From the NCBI RefSeq assembly GCF_019670105.1, contig NZ_AP023032.1, positions 3,342,972-3,406,971 of the forward strand: a stretch of 64,000 nt of DNA, in the 5' to 3' direction. The translations under genes and the position numbers were made by a program. The notes under the pieces were generated by a model. That model saw only the letters and a list, made by a program, of their open reading frames with translations, had not been told where the DNA came from and ran no database searches. This document shows positions 55,386 through 64,000 of the stretch, piece after piece (the stretch's first letter is position 1; each line of letters begins with the position of its first letter). The stretch is from Agarivorans albus. GTDB lineage: Bacteria > Pseudomonadota > Gammaproteobacteria > Enterobacterales > Celerinatantimonadaceae.

Positions 55386-55395
55386 TCTGCAAACA

Positions 55396-55485
55396 TTAAG
55401 AAATGATGAACAACATAAAGCTGCCCCAAATTACAAACTGCATAATCATTAATCGTTTTGCACTAGCCACAGGATTCATGTCCAT
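55396..55485 (-). CDS. Candidate 29-residue single-pass membrane protein
   Basis: ATG 55485 to TAA 55396: MDMNPVASAKR, then a 17-residue hydrophobic helix (MQFVIWGSFMLFIIS region). A purine-rich AGAGAGA is 7 bases upstream. Lies beyond the glyA terminator in its own transcription window. It is too short for automated calling; support is only start, ribosome site and membrane-like composition. Confidence 0.4.
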   Translation of the reverse strand: MDMNPVASAKRLMIMQFVIWGSFMLFIIS

Positions 55486-55675
55486 GGTGATTCTCTCTCT
55501 TCTGCAATTACCCTTTAGCGCTGGTAATTTGACTTATCAATTAGGTCTTAAAAACTGAGCAATTTCAGTACCAACTGTCTAATTCTCAGGCTAAAACCCA
55601 GCCTATCCCTCCTTGGTTTGTGTTCCTATTCACATTTAGTCTTAATAATCCGTAGTTTTACTAACAAACAAATAC

Positions 55676-55706
55676 AAAAAAGGAGGCATAAAGCCTCCTT
55701 TCTTTT
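55676..55706 (-). terminator. glyA terminator
   Basis: AAAGGAGGC, loop, GCCTCCTTT with T-run on both strands. Confidence 0.9.
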
Positions 55707-55738
55707 ATCTCGTCAATCCCTGACGTTTACATGCTTAC

Positions 55739-56992
55739 TTAAGCGTAGACCGGGAAACGCTGGCAAAGTTCTAACACTTGGCCTTTAACGCGCTCAATTA
55801 CCGCTTCGTCTTGTAAATTATCTAATACATCACAAATCCAACCAGCTAACTCTTTAGAAGCAGCTACATCTAAGCCACGACGCGTAATTGCTGGAGTACC
55901 AATACGTAAACCACTGGTTACGAATGGAGAACGCGGATCGTTTGGAACCGAGTTTTTATTTACTGTGATGTTTGCACGGCCTAGTGCCGCGTCGGCATCT
56001 TTACCAGTAATGTCTTTGTCGATGAGATCAACCAAGAACAAGTGATTTTCTGTACCGTTAGACACAATCTTATAACCGCGCTCTTGCAGTACAGCAACCA
56101 TAGCTTTGGCATTATCTAATACGTTTTGTTGGTATTGCTTGAACTCTGGCTCCATCGCTTCTTTGAACGCTACCGCTTTTGCAGCAATAACATGCATCAA
56201 AGGACCGCCTTGACCACCTGGGAATACTGCAGAGTTAAGCTTCTTCTCTACTTCTTCGTTGGCACGTGCCAAAATCAAACCACCACGTGGGCCAGCTAGT
56301 GTTTTGTGAGTAGTAGTTGTTACTACATCTGCAACTGGCACTGGGTTTGGATACAAGCCAGCTGCCACTAAACCAGCAATGTGCGCCATATCTACGAACA
56401 GGTAAGCACCTACTTCGTCTGCGATATCGCGGAAACGCTGCCAATCAACCACACCTGAGTAGGCTGAGAAGCCAGCAATAATCATTTTAGGTTTGTGTTC
56501 TTTAGCTAAACGCTCAACTTCTGCATAGTCTAACTCGCCAGTTTCTGGGTTAATCCCGTACTGAACGGCGTTGTAGATTTTACCTGAGAAGCTTACGCTT
56601 GCACCGTGAGTTAAGTGACCACCATGAGCCAAACTCATGCCTAGTACTGTGTCACCTGCTTTAAGCAAAGCCATAAATACAGCTGAGTTAGCTTGTGAAC
56701 CAGCATGTGGTTGCACGTTTGCGTAGTCGGCACCAAATAGTTGCTTGGCGCGCTCAATGGCTAGCACTTCTGCTTTATCTACATACTCACAACCACCATA
56801 GTAACGCTTACCTGGATATCCTTCGGCGTACTTATTAGTAAGGTAAGAGCCTTGCGCTTCCATTACTCGTGGGCTGGCATAGTTCTCAGAAGCAATCAGC
56901 TCAATGTGCTCTTCTTGACGAACTTCTTCTTTAGTAATGGCTTGCCATAATTCGGCATCGTAATCGGCGATATTCATATCACGCTTTAACAT
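55739..56992 (-). CDS. glyA: Serine hydroxymethyltransferase
   Basis: 417 residues, starting [16 protein letters not shown] as in E. coli. PLP lysine in [19 protein letters not shown] (~229), with [18 protein letters not shown] and [18 protein letters not shown]. Interconverts serine and glycine and feeds one-carbon units. ATG preceded by GGAG. Separated from nrdR by the two + strand genes. Confidence 0.97.
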   Translation of the reverse strand: MLKRDMNIADYDAELWQAITKEEVRQEEHIELIASENYASPRVMEAQGSYLTNKYAEGYPGKRYYGGCEYVDKAEVLAIERAKQLFGADYANVQPHAGSQANSAVFMALLKAGDTVLGMSLAHGGHLTHGASVSFSGKIYNAVQYGINPETGELDYAEVERLAKEHKPKMIIAGFSAYSGVVDWQRFRDIADEVGAYLFVDMAHIAGLVAAGLYPNPVPVADVVTTTTHKTLAGPRGGLILARANEEVEKKLNSAVFPGGQGGPLMHVIAAKAVAFKEAMEPEFKQYQQNVLDNAKAMVAVLQERGYKIVSNGTENHLFLVDLIDKDITGKDADAALGRANITVNKNSVPNDPRSPFVTSGLRIGTPAITRRGLDVAASKELAGWICDVLDNLQDEAVIERVKGQVLELCQRFPVYA

Positions 56993-57257
56993 CAGTATCT
57001 CCTGACTCTTTTGTTACATGTTGGTGGGTGATTTTTCGAAGGCGCATTCTAACCTGAGTCCTTTTCAGATCACAGCAAAATTTTTTACCATTAACGCTAT
57101 TCAAATGAACAAATGTAACAATAAAACGCTAGCTGCCTTGGAAGCTGTAGTGTGCGTTTAGCCGATTAAATTTGCAATTTTCTCACTAGCTGCTTTGATC
57201 TTTATGAAATAAATTCACGTTAATTTAAGCATTACATCTCAGCCCAACAAAGGTTAA

Positions 57258-57276
57258 GATGATAATGATTATCATC
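57258..57276. promoter_or_regulatory. Fur box upstream of the ChaN-like gene
   Basis: GATGATAATGATTATCATC, a 19-bp palindrome with only its central base unpaired, close to the classical Fur consensus, 20 bases before the ATG where it would cover the promoter or early transcript. Predicts iron repression. Confidence 0.85.
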
Positions 57277-57295
57277 TACAATTAGAGTTTATATT

Positions 57296-58291
57296 ATGTC
57301 ACTTCGCCTCTCAGGCCTCATTTTGTCACTTTTCTTTCTATCGGCTTGCAGCGCTACTCCGCCTAAAGAGCAAGCAACGCCATCCGCAGATATTCAATTG
57401 CAGACTTACTATGACTACGCACTGTACAACCCAAACGACCAACAAATTGTTGAAAACACCCAATCACTTGCCAAGCAACTGGCTGATTCTCAGGTAATAC
57501 TGTTTGGCGAATACCACAGTCATCCCGCTATCCACTTAGCACAGCTGCGCTTATTGGAAGCCTTATATCAGCAACAAAACCAAATTAGTTTATCGATGGA
57601 GCAATTTAATCGCAGCCAACAAGCTTTATTAGATAGCTACCTAGCTAACGAAATAGGTGAAGAATGGCTTATCAAACAAACCAAAGCCTGGGATAACTAC
57701 CGATCTGATTACCGGCCGCTAGTTGAATTTGCCAAAGATAAACAACTTACGGTAGTAGCAGCCAATGCGCCTCGCGAGCATGTTCGCTGTATTGGTCAGC
57801 AAGGCTTAGGCTATTTAGAGGGCTTAGAAGAATCTGAACGCAGCAAACTTGCCCAAGACTTTACAACCAACGATCCGGCCTACCAACAGCGACTGTTTGG
57901 TAACGCTCACCATGGCGATAGCGAACAAAGCAAAAATCACTTTTTCGCCATGTTAGCTTGGGATGAGACAATGGCAGAATCTATTACTCTGCAACTGCAG
58001 TCTCAAACTACTCAACAGGTGATGCACACGGTGGGCAACTTTCATATTGAACAACGACAAGGCACCTACTCAAGAGTAGAACAACGTCTTGAAGGTAAAA
58101 AAGTTAGTTCTTTAGTGGCGATAAACCACAGTGAGTTTATTAAATTAAGCGAGCAACAAAAACAAGCATTAGGTGACTACTTAATTGTGGTAAAAAGCCT
58201 GCCGGTGCGTTATCAAAACAAAGCTAATCAGCAAGCAGAATTTAAGCATATTAAGAAACAATCTAGTAAGCAGTGTAAAAGCGCTAACTAA
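57296..58291 (+). CDS. ChaN-like haem-binding lipoprotein
   Basis: 331 residues. Lipoprotein signal LILSLFFLSAC with Cys at ~18. The haem-binding uptake domain (Cofac_haem_bdg) is seen in ILFGEYHSHPAIHLAQLRLLEALY, RPLVEFAKDKQLTVVAANAPREH, FFAMLAWDETMAESI and VGNFHIEQRQG. This family binds two stacked haems at the outer membrane. A Fur box at the promoter fits an iron-starvation role. No haem transporter genes lie next to it. Confidence 0.88.
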   Translation: MSLRLSGLILSLFFLSACSATPPKEQATPSADIQLQTYYDYALYNPNDQQIVENTQSLAKQLADSQVILFGEYHSHPAIHLAQLRLLEALYQQQNQISLSMEQFNRSQQALLDSYLANEIGEEWLIKQTKAWDNYRSDYRPLVEFAKDKQLTVVAANAPREHVRCIGQQGLGYLEGLEESERSKLAQDFTTNDPAYQQRLFGNAHHGDSEQSKNHFFAMLAWDETMAESITLQLQSQTTQQVMHTVGNFHIEQRQGTYSRVEQRLEGKKVSSLVAINHSEFIKLSEQQKQALGDYLIVVKSLPVRYQNKANQQAEFKHIKKQSSKQCKSAN

Positions 58292-58491
58292 CAATTAGCT
58301 AGCTGTTACTTAAAATGTCTCTAGGCGGCGACGCCCCTTGTTAAATAAATGTTAACAAATCAACTTAAATAACTGTATTCGCCTTATTTTTTTTTGGTTT
58401 TACTAACAAACGCTTGCAGCTTGCTCATATTGAGCCATAATCATACCAGCGGCTCACTCAATTGCAGTGAATAGCTTTGCTTAAACGAATC

Positions 58492-58511
58492 AACGATTGC
58501 TAACAATCGTT
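58492..58511. repeat. 8-bp inverted repeat in the lpp leader
   Basis: AACGATTG-CTAA-CAATCGTT, perfect, 29 bases before the lpp-like ATG. Could form a 5' mRNA hairpin stabilising this abundant transcript, or be an operator. Confidence 0.4.
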
Positions 58512-58539
58512 AGAATTGAATATAAAGGACGGACTTACC

Positions 58540-58806
58540 ATGAATAAGTTTTTAGTTGCAGGCGCTATTGCTTCTACCATTTTACTAGCGGGTTGTTCTT
58601 CAAACACTACCGCTTTAGAAAACAACGTACAATCTCTAAGCGACAAAGTTGATGCACTATCAAACGAAGTTGCAGCTCTTCGTGCAGAGCAAAGCTCTTT
58701 GAGTGGCGACATTAAGTCAGCTCAAATGAGTGCTGACCAAGCTAAAGCTGAAGCGATGCGCGCTAACGAACGTATCGACAACATCGCATCTTCTTACACT
58801 AAGTAA
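58540..58806 (+). CDS. lpp: Lpp-like outer-membrane lipoprotein
   Basis: 88 residues from ATG 58540 (AAGGA 9 bases upstream). Lipobox LLAGC, with Cys19. The rest is a continuous heptad coiled coil (ALENNVQSLSDKVDALSNEVAALRAEQSSL), ending in Lys (SSYTK), as in Braun's lipoprotein whose C-terminal Lys is cross-linked to peptidoglycan. Identity is likely but other coiled-coil lipoproteins look alike. A strong terminator follows. Confidence 0.85.
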   Translation: MNKFLVAGAIASTILLAGCSSNTTALENNVQSLSDKVDALSNEVAALRAEQSSLSGDIKSAQMSADQAKAEAMRANERIDNIASSYTK

Positions 58807-58821
58807 GTTTAAAGCGATGTG

Positions 58822-58854
58822 AAAAAAGGTGATGCTAAGCATCACCTTTTTTTT
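58822..58854. terminator. Bidirectional terminator between lpp and the L,D-transpeptidase gene
   Basis: AAAAAAGGTGATGC, 3-base loop, GCATCACCTTTTTTTT; overlaps the stop codon region of the convergent transpeptidase gene. Confidence 0.92.
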
Positions 58855-59764
58855 ATCCTTGTTTTTCACCTACCGACAAAGCAATGCCTTGCTGGTTTTT
58901 CAGCGCTTGATTCACCACCGACGAGTCAACTCCTGCTTGAGTAATAAACTTAATATCATCACGACTCAATTGTAAGGTAGTTGCTTGGGTCACTTCTTCT
59001 TCAGAGCGATTAAGCGGCTGGTGCACTTCTAATAAGTACTCGCCACTAGGTTCAAGCGAATGTTTAATCGATTGATTAATGATCCTCACTGGCGTTTTCA
59101 GATTAACCTGCGAAAACAGGTATTCGATATCGTCGGGAAACAAGCGTATACAACCAGAGCTAACACGCAAGCCAACACCAAACTCTTTGTTAGTGCCATG
59201 AATTAAATACTCACCATTACCATAAGCCAAACGCAGGGCGTATTCACCCAGTGGATTTTCTGGCCCCGCCTGTACAACCGGTGGCAAAATAATCCCCTTA
59301 GCTGCATATTCATTACGAATATTTTGAGTAGGTGTCCAAGTAGGTTGCTCTCGTTTTTGACTAATGTAAGTGCTCATCTCTGGCGTTTCGCGGCCAATTC
59401 GGCCAATGCCAATAGGTAACACATCTACTTCAGTGCTATTTGGTCGGAAGTAATACAAACGCAATTCCGCAAGATTTACCACCACCCCTTTACGCTCCAC
59501 ATCGGGTAGCAAAATTTGAGTGGGAATAAGAAGCTCTGTATCTTCCTCTGGTAAGAAAGGGTCAACCCCTTTGTTCGCCGCCATTACCGCTAAAAAACCT
59601 ACACCATAACGCTCGGCGATAAGCGCAATAGTTTCGCCTTTTTGCACTCTGTGCCATTGGTTTCCGCCCAGCAGGCGACTTCCATCTTCGGGTAAATCGT
59701 AAGTTAAGGCTGAAACTGAAAATGCCATACATAGGGCAACACAGGCCAATAAAATCTGTTTCAT
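58853..59764 (-). CDS. L,D-transpeptidase (ErfK/YbiS-type)
   Basis: 303 residues with a signal peptide (MKQILLACVALCMAFSVSA). LysM domain at ~38-82 (HRVQKGETIALIAERYGVGFLAVMAAN), YkuD domain ~95-230 with the catalytic motif HGTNKEFGVGLRVSSGCIRLFPDDIEYL, whose SSGC contains the active Cys and the upstream His is in YLIHGTN. The family cross-links lipoprotein or peptidoglycan stems. A convergent Lpp-like gene suggests it attaches Lpp. The C-terminal ~70 residues are an extension of unknown role. Confidence 0.93.
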   Translation of the reverse strand: MKQILLACVALCMAFSVSALTYDLPEDGSRLLGGNQWHRVQKGETIALIAERYGVGFLAVMAANKGVDPFLPEEDTELLIPTQILLPDVERKGVVVNLAELRLYYFRPNSTEVDVLPIGIGRIGRETPEMSTYISQKREQPTWTPTQNIRNEYAAKGIILPPVVQAGPENPLGEYALRLAYGNGEYLIHGTNKEFGVGLRVSSGCIRLFPDDIEYLFSQVNLKTPVRIINQSIKHSLEPSGEYLLEVHQPLNRSEEEVTQATTLQLSRDDIKFITQAGVDSSVVNQALKNQQGIALSVGEKQG

Positions 59765-60037
59765 TTAATCTGCAGTGTCAAATTGTGATGATTCCAACAT
59801 ACCACTATTACTTTAGAAATTCGACAAGCCCTGATGGCTATCTCTGTTAAAAACAAGCAGATAGTACCGCTTTATGCTGCTTCACTATGCAACATCAAAA
59901 AACCGCCGCATAAAGTGGCTTACAAAGCTAGCTTCCATCTACGAAGCCAGTATCATAGCGGAAGATAAAAGTAGCGAATTTGGGTGTATGCTTTAGCGAC
60001 ACAAAAATTCGAGTATAGACCCTTAAAGGAACGGCAA

Positions 60038-61702
60038 ATGGCCCAATTTATTTATACGATGAACCGCGTTGGTAAAATCGTTCCCCCTAAAAAACATATT
60101 CTTAAAAACATTTCTTTAAGCTTTTTCCCTGGCGCTAAAATTGGCGTACTCGGTTTAAACGGCTCAGGTAAATCTACCCTACTACGCATTATGGCGGGTA
60201 TTGATACCGATATTGAGGGTGAAGCACGTGCTAACCCAGGAACCAAAATTGGTTACCTTGCCCAAGAACCTCAAATGGACTTAGACAAAACGGTTCGCGA
60301 AGTGGTTGAAGAAGCAGTAGCTGTGGTAAAAAATGCCCAAACTCGCTTAGACCAAGTTTATGCCGAATACGCAGAACCCGATGCAGACTTTGACGCCTTA
60401 GCTAAAGAGCAAGGTGAATTAGAAGCGATTTTGGCTACTCATGATGCACATAGTTTAGAGAATCAACTAGAGCGTGCAGCCGATGCCTTACGCCTACCAG
60501 AGTGGGACCAAAAAATTGAGAAGCTTTCTGGGGGTGAACGTCGCCGCGTAGCACTGTGTCGCTTGTTGCTTGAAAAACCAGACATGCTGCTACTTGACGA
60601 ACCTACCAACCACTTAGATGCAGAATCTGTAGCTTGGTTAGAGCGCTTCTTACATGATTATGAAGGTACTGTTGTGGCGGTAACCCACGACCGTTACTTC
60701 CTTGATAACGTAGCGGGCTGGATTTTGGAACTAGACCGCGGTGAAGGTATTCCGTGGGAAGGTAACTACTCTTCTTGGCTTGAACAAAAAGAAGACCGCT
60801 TGAACCAAGAAGCCTCTCAAGAAAAAGCTCGAATGAAATCAATTCAGAAAGAGCTGGAGTGGGTTCGTTCAAATGCGAAAGGCCGTCAGAGTAAAAGTAA
60901 GTCTCGTATGGCTCGCTTTGAAGAACTTAATACTCAAAGTTTTCAAAGCCGAAATGAAACCAACGAGCTATTCATTCCAGCAGCGCAACGACTAGGTGAT
61001 AAGGTTATTGATGTTAACAACCTAAGCAAGGCTTATGATGGACGAGTGCTAATTAACGACCTGTCATTTAGTATTCCTAAGGGAGCGATTGTAGGTATTA
61101 TCGGTCCTAACGGGGCGGGTAAATCGACTCTATTTAAGATGATTACTGGTGCAGAAAAGGCAGACTCAGGTAGCGTAGAAGTTGGCGAAAGTGTTCAGAT
61201 AGCTAGCGTGGACCAGTTCCGTGATGCGATGGATGATAAAGCCACCGTATGGCAAGAAGTGTCTGGCGGTTCCGATATTCTAAAAATTGGTAATATCGAA
61301 GTACCAAGTCGCGCTTATGTTGGTCGATTCAACTTTAGAGGTGGTGACCAACAAAAACGCGTTGGGGAGCTATCGGGTGGTGAACGTGGCCGTTTGCATT
61401 TGGCTAAGTTACTTCAAACTGGTGGTAACGTACTGCTACTAGATGAACCAACCAACGACTTAGATGTTGAAACACTACGAGCGCTAGAAAATGCACTCTT
61501 GGAATTTGCTGGCTGTGCTATGGTTATCTCGCATGACCGTTGGTTCTTAGACCGTATCGCCACTCACATTCTAGATTACCGCGACGAAGGACAAGTTAAC
61601 TTCCACGCAGGCAACTTTACCGAGTACGAAGCTTGGTTAAAAGAAACCATTGGTGAAGAAGCCGCTCAGCCTCATCGCATAAAATACAAACGTATTGGCT
61701 AA
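60038..61702 (+). CDS. ettA: Energy-dependent translational throttle protein EttA
   Basis: 554 residues from ATG 60038, with AAGGAACGG ribosome site (an in-frame extension to 59984 is unlikely). Two ABC domains: Walker A GLNGSGKSTL and GPNGAGKSTL, signatures LSGGERRRVALCRLLL and LSGGERGRLHLAKLL, Walker B LLLDEPTNHLD and LLLDEPTNDLD; the linker between carries the arm/PtIM region. Length and motifs match EttA. Binds the ribosomal E site and gates entry into elongation by ATP/ADP ratio. Terminator follows. Confidence 0.95.
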   Translation: MAQFIYTMNRVGKIVPPKKHILKNISLSFFPGAKIGVLGLNGSGKSTLLRIMAGIDTDIEGEARANPGTKIGYLAQEPQMDLDKTVREVVEEAVAVVKNAQTRLDQVYAEYAEPDADFDALAKEQGELEAILATHDAHSLENQLERAADALRLPEWDQKIEKLSGGERRRVALCRLLLEKPDMLLLDEPTNHLDAESVAWLERFLHDYEGTVVAVTHDRYFLDNVAGWILELDRGEGIPWEGNYSSWLEQKEDRLNQEASQEKARMKSIQKELEWVRSNAKGRQSKSKSRMARFEELNTQSFQSRNETNELFIPAAQRLGDKVIDVNNLSKAYDGRVLINDLSFSIPKGAIVGIIGPNGAGKSTLFKMITGAEKADSGSVEVGESVQIASVDQFRDAMDDKATVWQEVSGGSDILKIGNIEVPSRAYVGRFNFRGGDQQKRVGELSGGERGRLHLAKLLQTGGNVLLLDEPTNDLDVETLRALENALLEFAGCAMVISHDRWFLDRIATHILDYRDEGQVNFHAGNFTEYEAWLKETIGEEAAQPHRIKYKRIG

Positions 61703-61713
61703 GTATGAGCGAC

Positions 61714-61743
61714 AAAAAAGGCCACTTACGTGGCCTTTTTTAT
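61714..61743. terminator. ettA terminator
   Basis: AAAAAAGGCCAC-TTAC-GTGGCCTTTTTT; also serves the TPR gene on the other strand. Confidence 0.92.
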
Positions 61744-61756
61744 TCCTCCAAGGAGC

Positions 61757-64000
61757 TTAGCCCAAGCTCTCCAGTAATGCTTTAGCGTCTTCATACTCAG
61801 AGAATTGCTGATCTAATTCCACAGCTGCTTCTGCTTCCGCTTTAGCCTCGGCCTTGCGCCCCAACTTACTAAGAGCAAATGCCAAGTGATAGCGAATTGC
61901 GGCATCTGATGCGTTCATTGTGTAGGCTTCACGTAAGTAAACTAAACCCTGGTCAACATTGCCACGCTGTACTTCAATCCATCCAATAGTGTCCAAAATA
62001 GCGGCGTTTTTAGCACCCTGCTCTACTACCTGTGCGACAGTTTGATAAGCTTTATCTAAGTCTTGGCCAGAGTAAATATTTGCTAAATTATTCAAAATAC
62101 CCGGATCTTGCTTTAATGCTGGCAAGGCGAGCAAGTCTTCATAGTGTTGTTGAGCTTTAACAAGCTGCTTATGGTGCAAATAGCTATCGGCCAAAATACG
62201 TTTATGCCAAGCCAACTCTGCAGCAGTAGTAACTAAACCTTCCATTTGTTGATGAAAAGCATCATCGGCAATGCCTTGTTTAGCCAGTTGATACAAACGC
62301 ACTACCGCCTCTCGATTAAACGCATTCAACTCTACAGCTTTACTGTAATTTTGCTGAGCTTGTTCCTTTTGGCTTTTGCGCATTTGAATATCGCCTTGCA
62401 AGAGAAACAACTGGCTACTTTCACCAAATTTGTTGGCTAAATCTGCCACCGTCTTTTCCGCAGCTTCCAAGTCATTTTGTTCCAGTTCTACTTTAGTTAA
62501 CAGGATCAAAGTTGACATATTTTCCGGTGCCAACTGGTGAGACTTTAATAGAGAGCTCTTAGCATTTGCTAACTGCTTGGCTTGGGCTTGCATTCTGGCT
62601 AAGCCTATTAACTTATTTGGCTGCTCTTTCCAAATACTGTCCAATAAACCTAAGGGGTAGTCTGCGTCTTCATATCGTTCTAATCGAATAAGAATTTCTG
62701 CATAAGCACTTAAGTAACGCTCATTCAAAATATACTCTCGATTTAGCTTCTCAACTTCGGCTAAGGCATTCGACCATTGTGCTGTTTGCATATACGTATC
62801 AAGTTTTAGCTCGCGTGCCTGGCGATTGTCTTGTTCGTATAGCAAAACTTTATCAAGCTGTTCAGTCGCTTCTAGATAGTTTTTTTGCTCAAGGTGAATG
62901 CGAGCAGCCAAAAGGTGACTTGGCGTGTGCTGTTTGTTTACGGCTAACAAGGTGTCTAAGATTTGTAGTGCTTCTTCAGTGCTGCCCTGCGCTCTCCAGA
63001 CCACTGCTTTGTTAAAGCTAGCACCTACATTATTTGGGTTGTTTGCTAACACTTCATCAAGATAACGCAGTGCCAATTCTGCTTGTTTTGTCTTAATGTA
63101 ATAAGCAGCAATTAAGTTTTGCGCATTGGCATTGTTTATGTTTCTGGCAATTAAACTCTCAATTACAGGGCTAGCTTGGTCAAACTTGTTCAGTTCTAAA
63201 GCTAATTCGCCTTTCAACTGTAACCACTTTATCGGCGCATTATCCTCGGTAAAAGGAAGCTCTTCCAACAGACTAAAGGCCCGCTCGGATTCACCACTTG
63301 CCCGAGCCAATTCAGCATCCAAAATCACCATGTAATTTGAGTCGCTATGGTAGGCTCTAATTTGCTCAAAAGCTTGTTGAGCCGCACGTAGCCTACCGGC
63401 ATCAATGTACAAATATACTAACTGAACCGACAAGCCTAAGTCGCGAATAATGTAATCGAAGTTATCTTGCAAAAGTAACTGCAGCTTGTAGGACTCGTTA
63501 TTACGAAGGTAAAGCTTAGACAGCATTCGGGTAGCCCCGAGATCACTGGGCTTTTGACGTAAGTACTGACTTAAGTACTGCTGGGCTTTTTCATCGTTTT
63601 CTAAAATAAATTCCGACGCGCCCTGAATAAATAGCAAAGTGTTTGCGTCTGTTAGCTCCTCAGTTTCTGCAGCAGAGACCTTTTGAGATAAATCTGCTAA
63701 GGCTCGCTCGGCCATTTCGGTATTGTCTTCACCGGCAAACAAAGTAGCGCCGATCAATATCGCTGTAGGATCATTGGGTGTTTGTTCTTGGATTATCTTT
63801 AAATAGCCTTTAGCTTGCTCAATCTGGTTAAGCTTAAGGTGAGTCATCACTAAGCTTCGCAAAATCTTTGGGTCTTGAGGATCAAGTCGATAAGCGGTTT
63901 GATAATGCTCCAAGGCAAGAGGTAAGTTGTTCTGACCCGCAGCTAAATCGCCTTTCAACAACCATGTTCTCTCATTATTTTTGGCTATTTGTAATGAACG
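61757..64000 (-). CDS. Large TPR-repeat protein (5' end outside window)
   Basis: At least 747 residues, the frame staying open through the right edge, so the N-terminus is outside the window. Tandem TPRs fill the sequence (ALEHYQTAYRLDPQDPKIL, NPNNVGASFNKAVVWRAQGSTEEAL, AIRYHLAFALSKLGRKAEA). The architecture resembles the PEP-CTERM/exopolysaccharide TPR protein PrsT, but the N-terminal part that would confirm this is missing. Probably a periplasmic or envelope scaffold. Confidence 0.75.
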   Translation of the reverse strand, partial: RSLQIAKNNERTWLLKGDLAAGQNNLPLALEHYQTAYRLDPQDPKILRSLVMTHLKLNQIEQAKGYLKIIQEQTPNDPTAILIGATLFAGEDNTEMAERALADLSQKVSAAETEELTDANTLLFIQGASEFILENDEKAQQYLSQYLRQKPSDLGATRMLSKLYLRNNESYKLQLLLQDNFDYIIRDLGLSVQLVYLYIDAGRLRAAQQAFEQIRAYHSDSNYMVILDAELARASGESERAFSLLEELPFTEDNAPIKWLQLKGELALELNKFDQASPVIESLIARNINNANAQNLIAAYYIKTKQAELALRYLDEVLANNPNNVGASFNKAVVWRAQGSTEEALQILDTLLAVNKQHTPSHLLAARIHLEQKNYLEATEQLDKVLLYEQDNRQARELKLDTYMQTAQWSNALAEVEKLNREYILNERYLSAYAEILIRLERYEDADYPLGLLDSIWKEQPNKLIGLARMQAQAKQLANAKSSLLKSHQLAPENMSTLILLTKVELEQNDLEAAEKTVADLANKFGESSQLFLLQGDIQMRKSQKEQAQQNYSKAVELNAFNREAVVRLYQLAKQGIADDAFHQQMEGLVTTAAELAWHKRILADSYLHHKQLVKAQQHYEDLLALPALKQDPGILNNLANIYSGQDLDKAYQTVAQVVEQGAKNAAILDTIGWIEVQRGNVDQGLVYLREAYTMNASDAAIRYHLAFALSKLGRKAEAKAEAEAAVELDQQFSEYEDAKALLESLG

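Larger units (their letters stand above)
55386..55738. other. 353-base region downstream of glyA
   Basis: Contains the 29-residue candidate ORF and the glyA terminator; nothing else convincing. Confidence 0.5.

Overview
This 64 kb window is bacterial chromosome from a marine-type gammaproteobacterium. The conserved blocks glyA-nrdR-ribD-ribE-ribBX-ribH-nusB-thiL-pgpA and thiI / pomB-pomA / xseB-ispA-dxs, Na+-type flagellar stator genes, a Shewanella/Vibrio-like attC site and a VV20781-type secreted protein point to the Alteromonadales/Vibrionales neighbourhood. An Agarivorans-like genome is my best guess; this is inference from gene content, not a database match.

Layout. (1) 1-1889 is the start of an integron: an integrase gene (intI) on the + strand, a LexA-type box at its promoter, an attI region with a 34-bp near-palindrome, one complete gene cassette with its attC site and the start of a second cassette running off the left edge. 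(2) 1886-16269 is an accessory/stress region of small units: an FMN-binding oxidoreductase, an NTF2-like protein and a glutathione S-transferase next to a TetR regulator; a PQQ-type sugar dehydrogenase; a fucose-isomerase-like enzyme with a perfect FNR-type site upstream; a zinc-type alcohol dehydrogenase with its own TetR gene and a perfect 19-bp inverted-repeat operator; a Sco-type thioredoxin-fold protein translationally coupled to an unusual membrane-embedded chemoreceptor; and a NAD(P)-binding protein divergent from an AraC regulator. (3) 16393-21085 holds a di-haem cytochrome c peroxidase lipoprotein, a VV20781-type secreted protein, a zinc-ribbon membrane protein and an ABC exporter. 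(4) 21113-28025 is a lactate utilisation operon (lutABC plus a FAD/Fe-S D-lactate dehydrogenase) divergent from a LysR regulator. (5) 28114-33766 has a periplasmic-binding-like protein, an M14-type peptidase, a PatZ-like acyl-CoA synthetase/acetyltransferase, a CBS protein and a GcvR-like ACT protein.

(6) 33965-40535 is core: thiI, pomAB with a sigma-28-like promoter, and xseB-ispA-dxs. (7) 40540-47764 is the dppABCDF peptide transporter followed, beyond a terminator, by a second SapA-like binding protein. (8) 48155-56992 is the riboflavin/thiamine/nus cluster from glyA to pgpA, interrupted by a + strand DJ-1/PfpI gene and a ribbon-helix-helix gene. ThiI, Dxs and ThiL all serve thiamine supply, and RibD, RibE, RibBX and RibH cover the riboflavin pathway except GTP cyclohydrolase II, whose zinc site is missing in RibBX. 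(9) 57296-64000 holds a Fur-box-controlled ChaN-like haem-binding lipoprotein, an Lpp-like lipoprotein facing an L,D-transpeptidase, ettA, and a large TPR protein cut by the right edge.

No rRNA, tRNA, CRISPR array or insertion sequence was recognised. The most interesting items are the integron edge with its attI palindrome, and the Sco-chemoreceptor pair, which looks like a candidate metal or redox taxis system.
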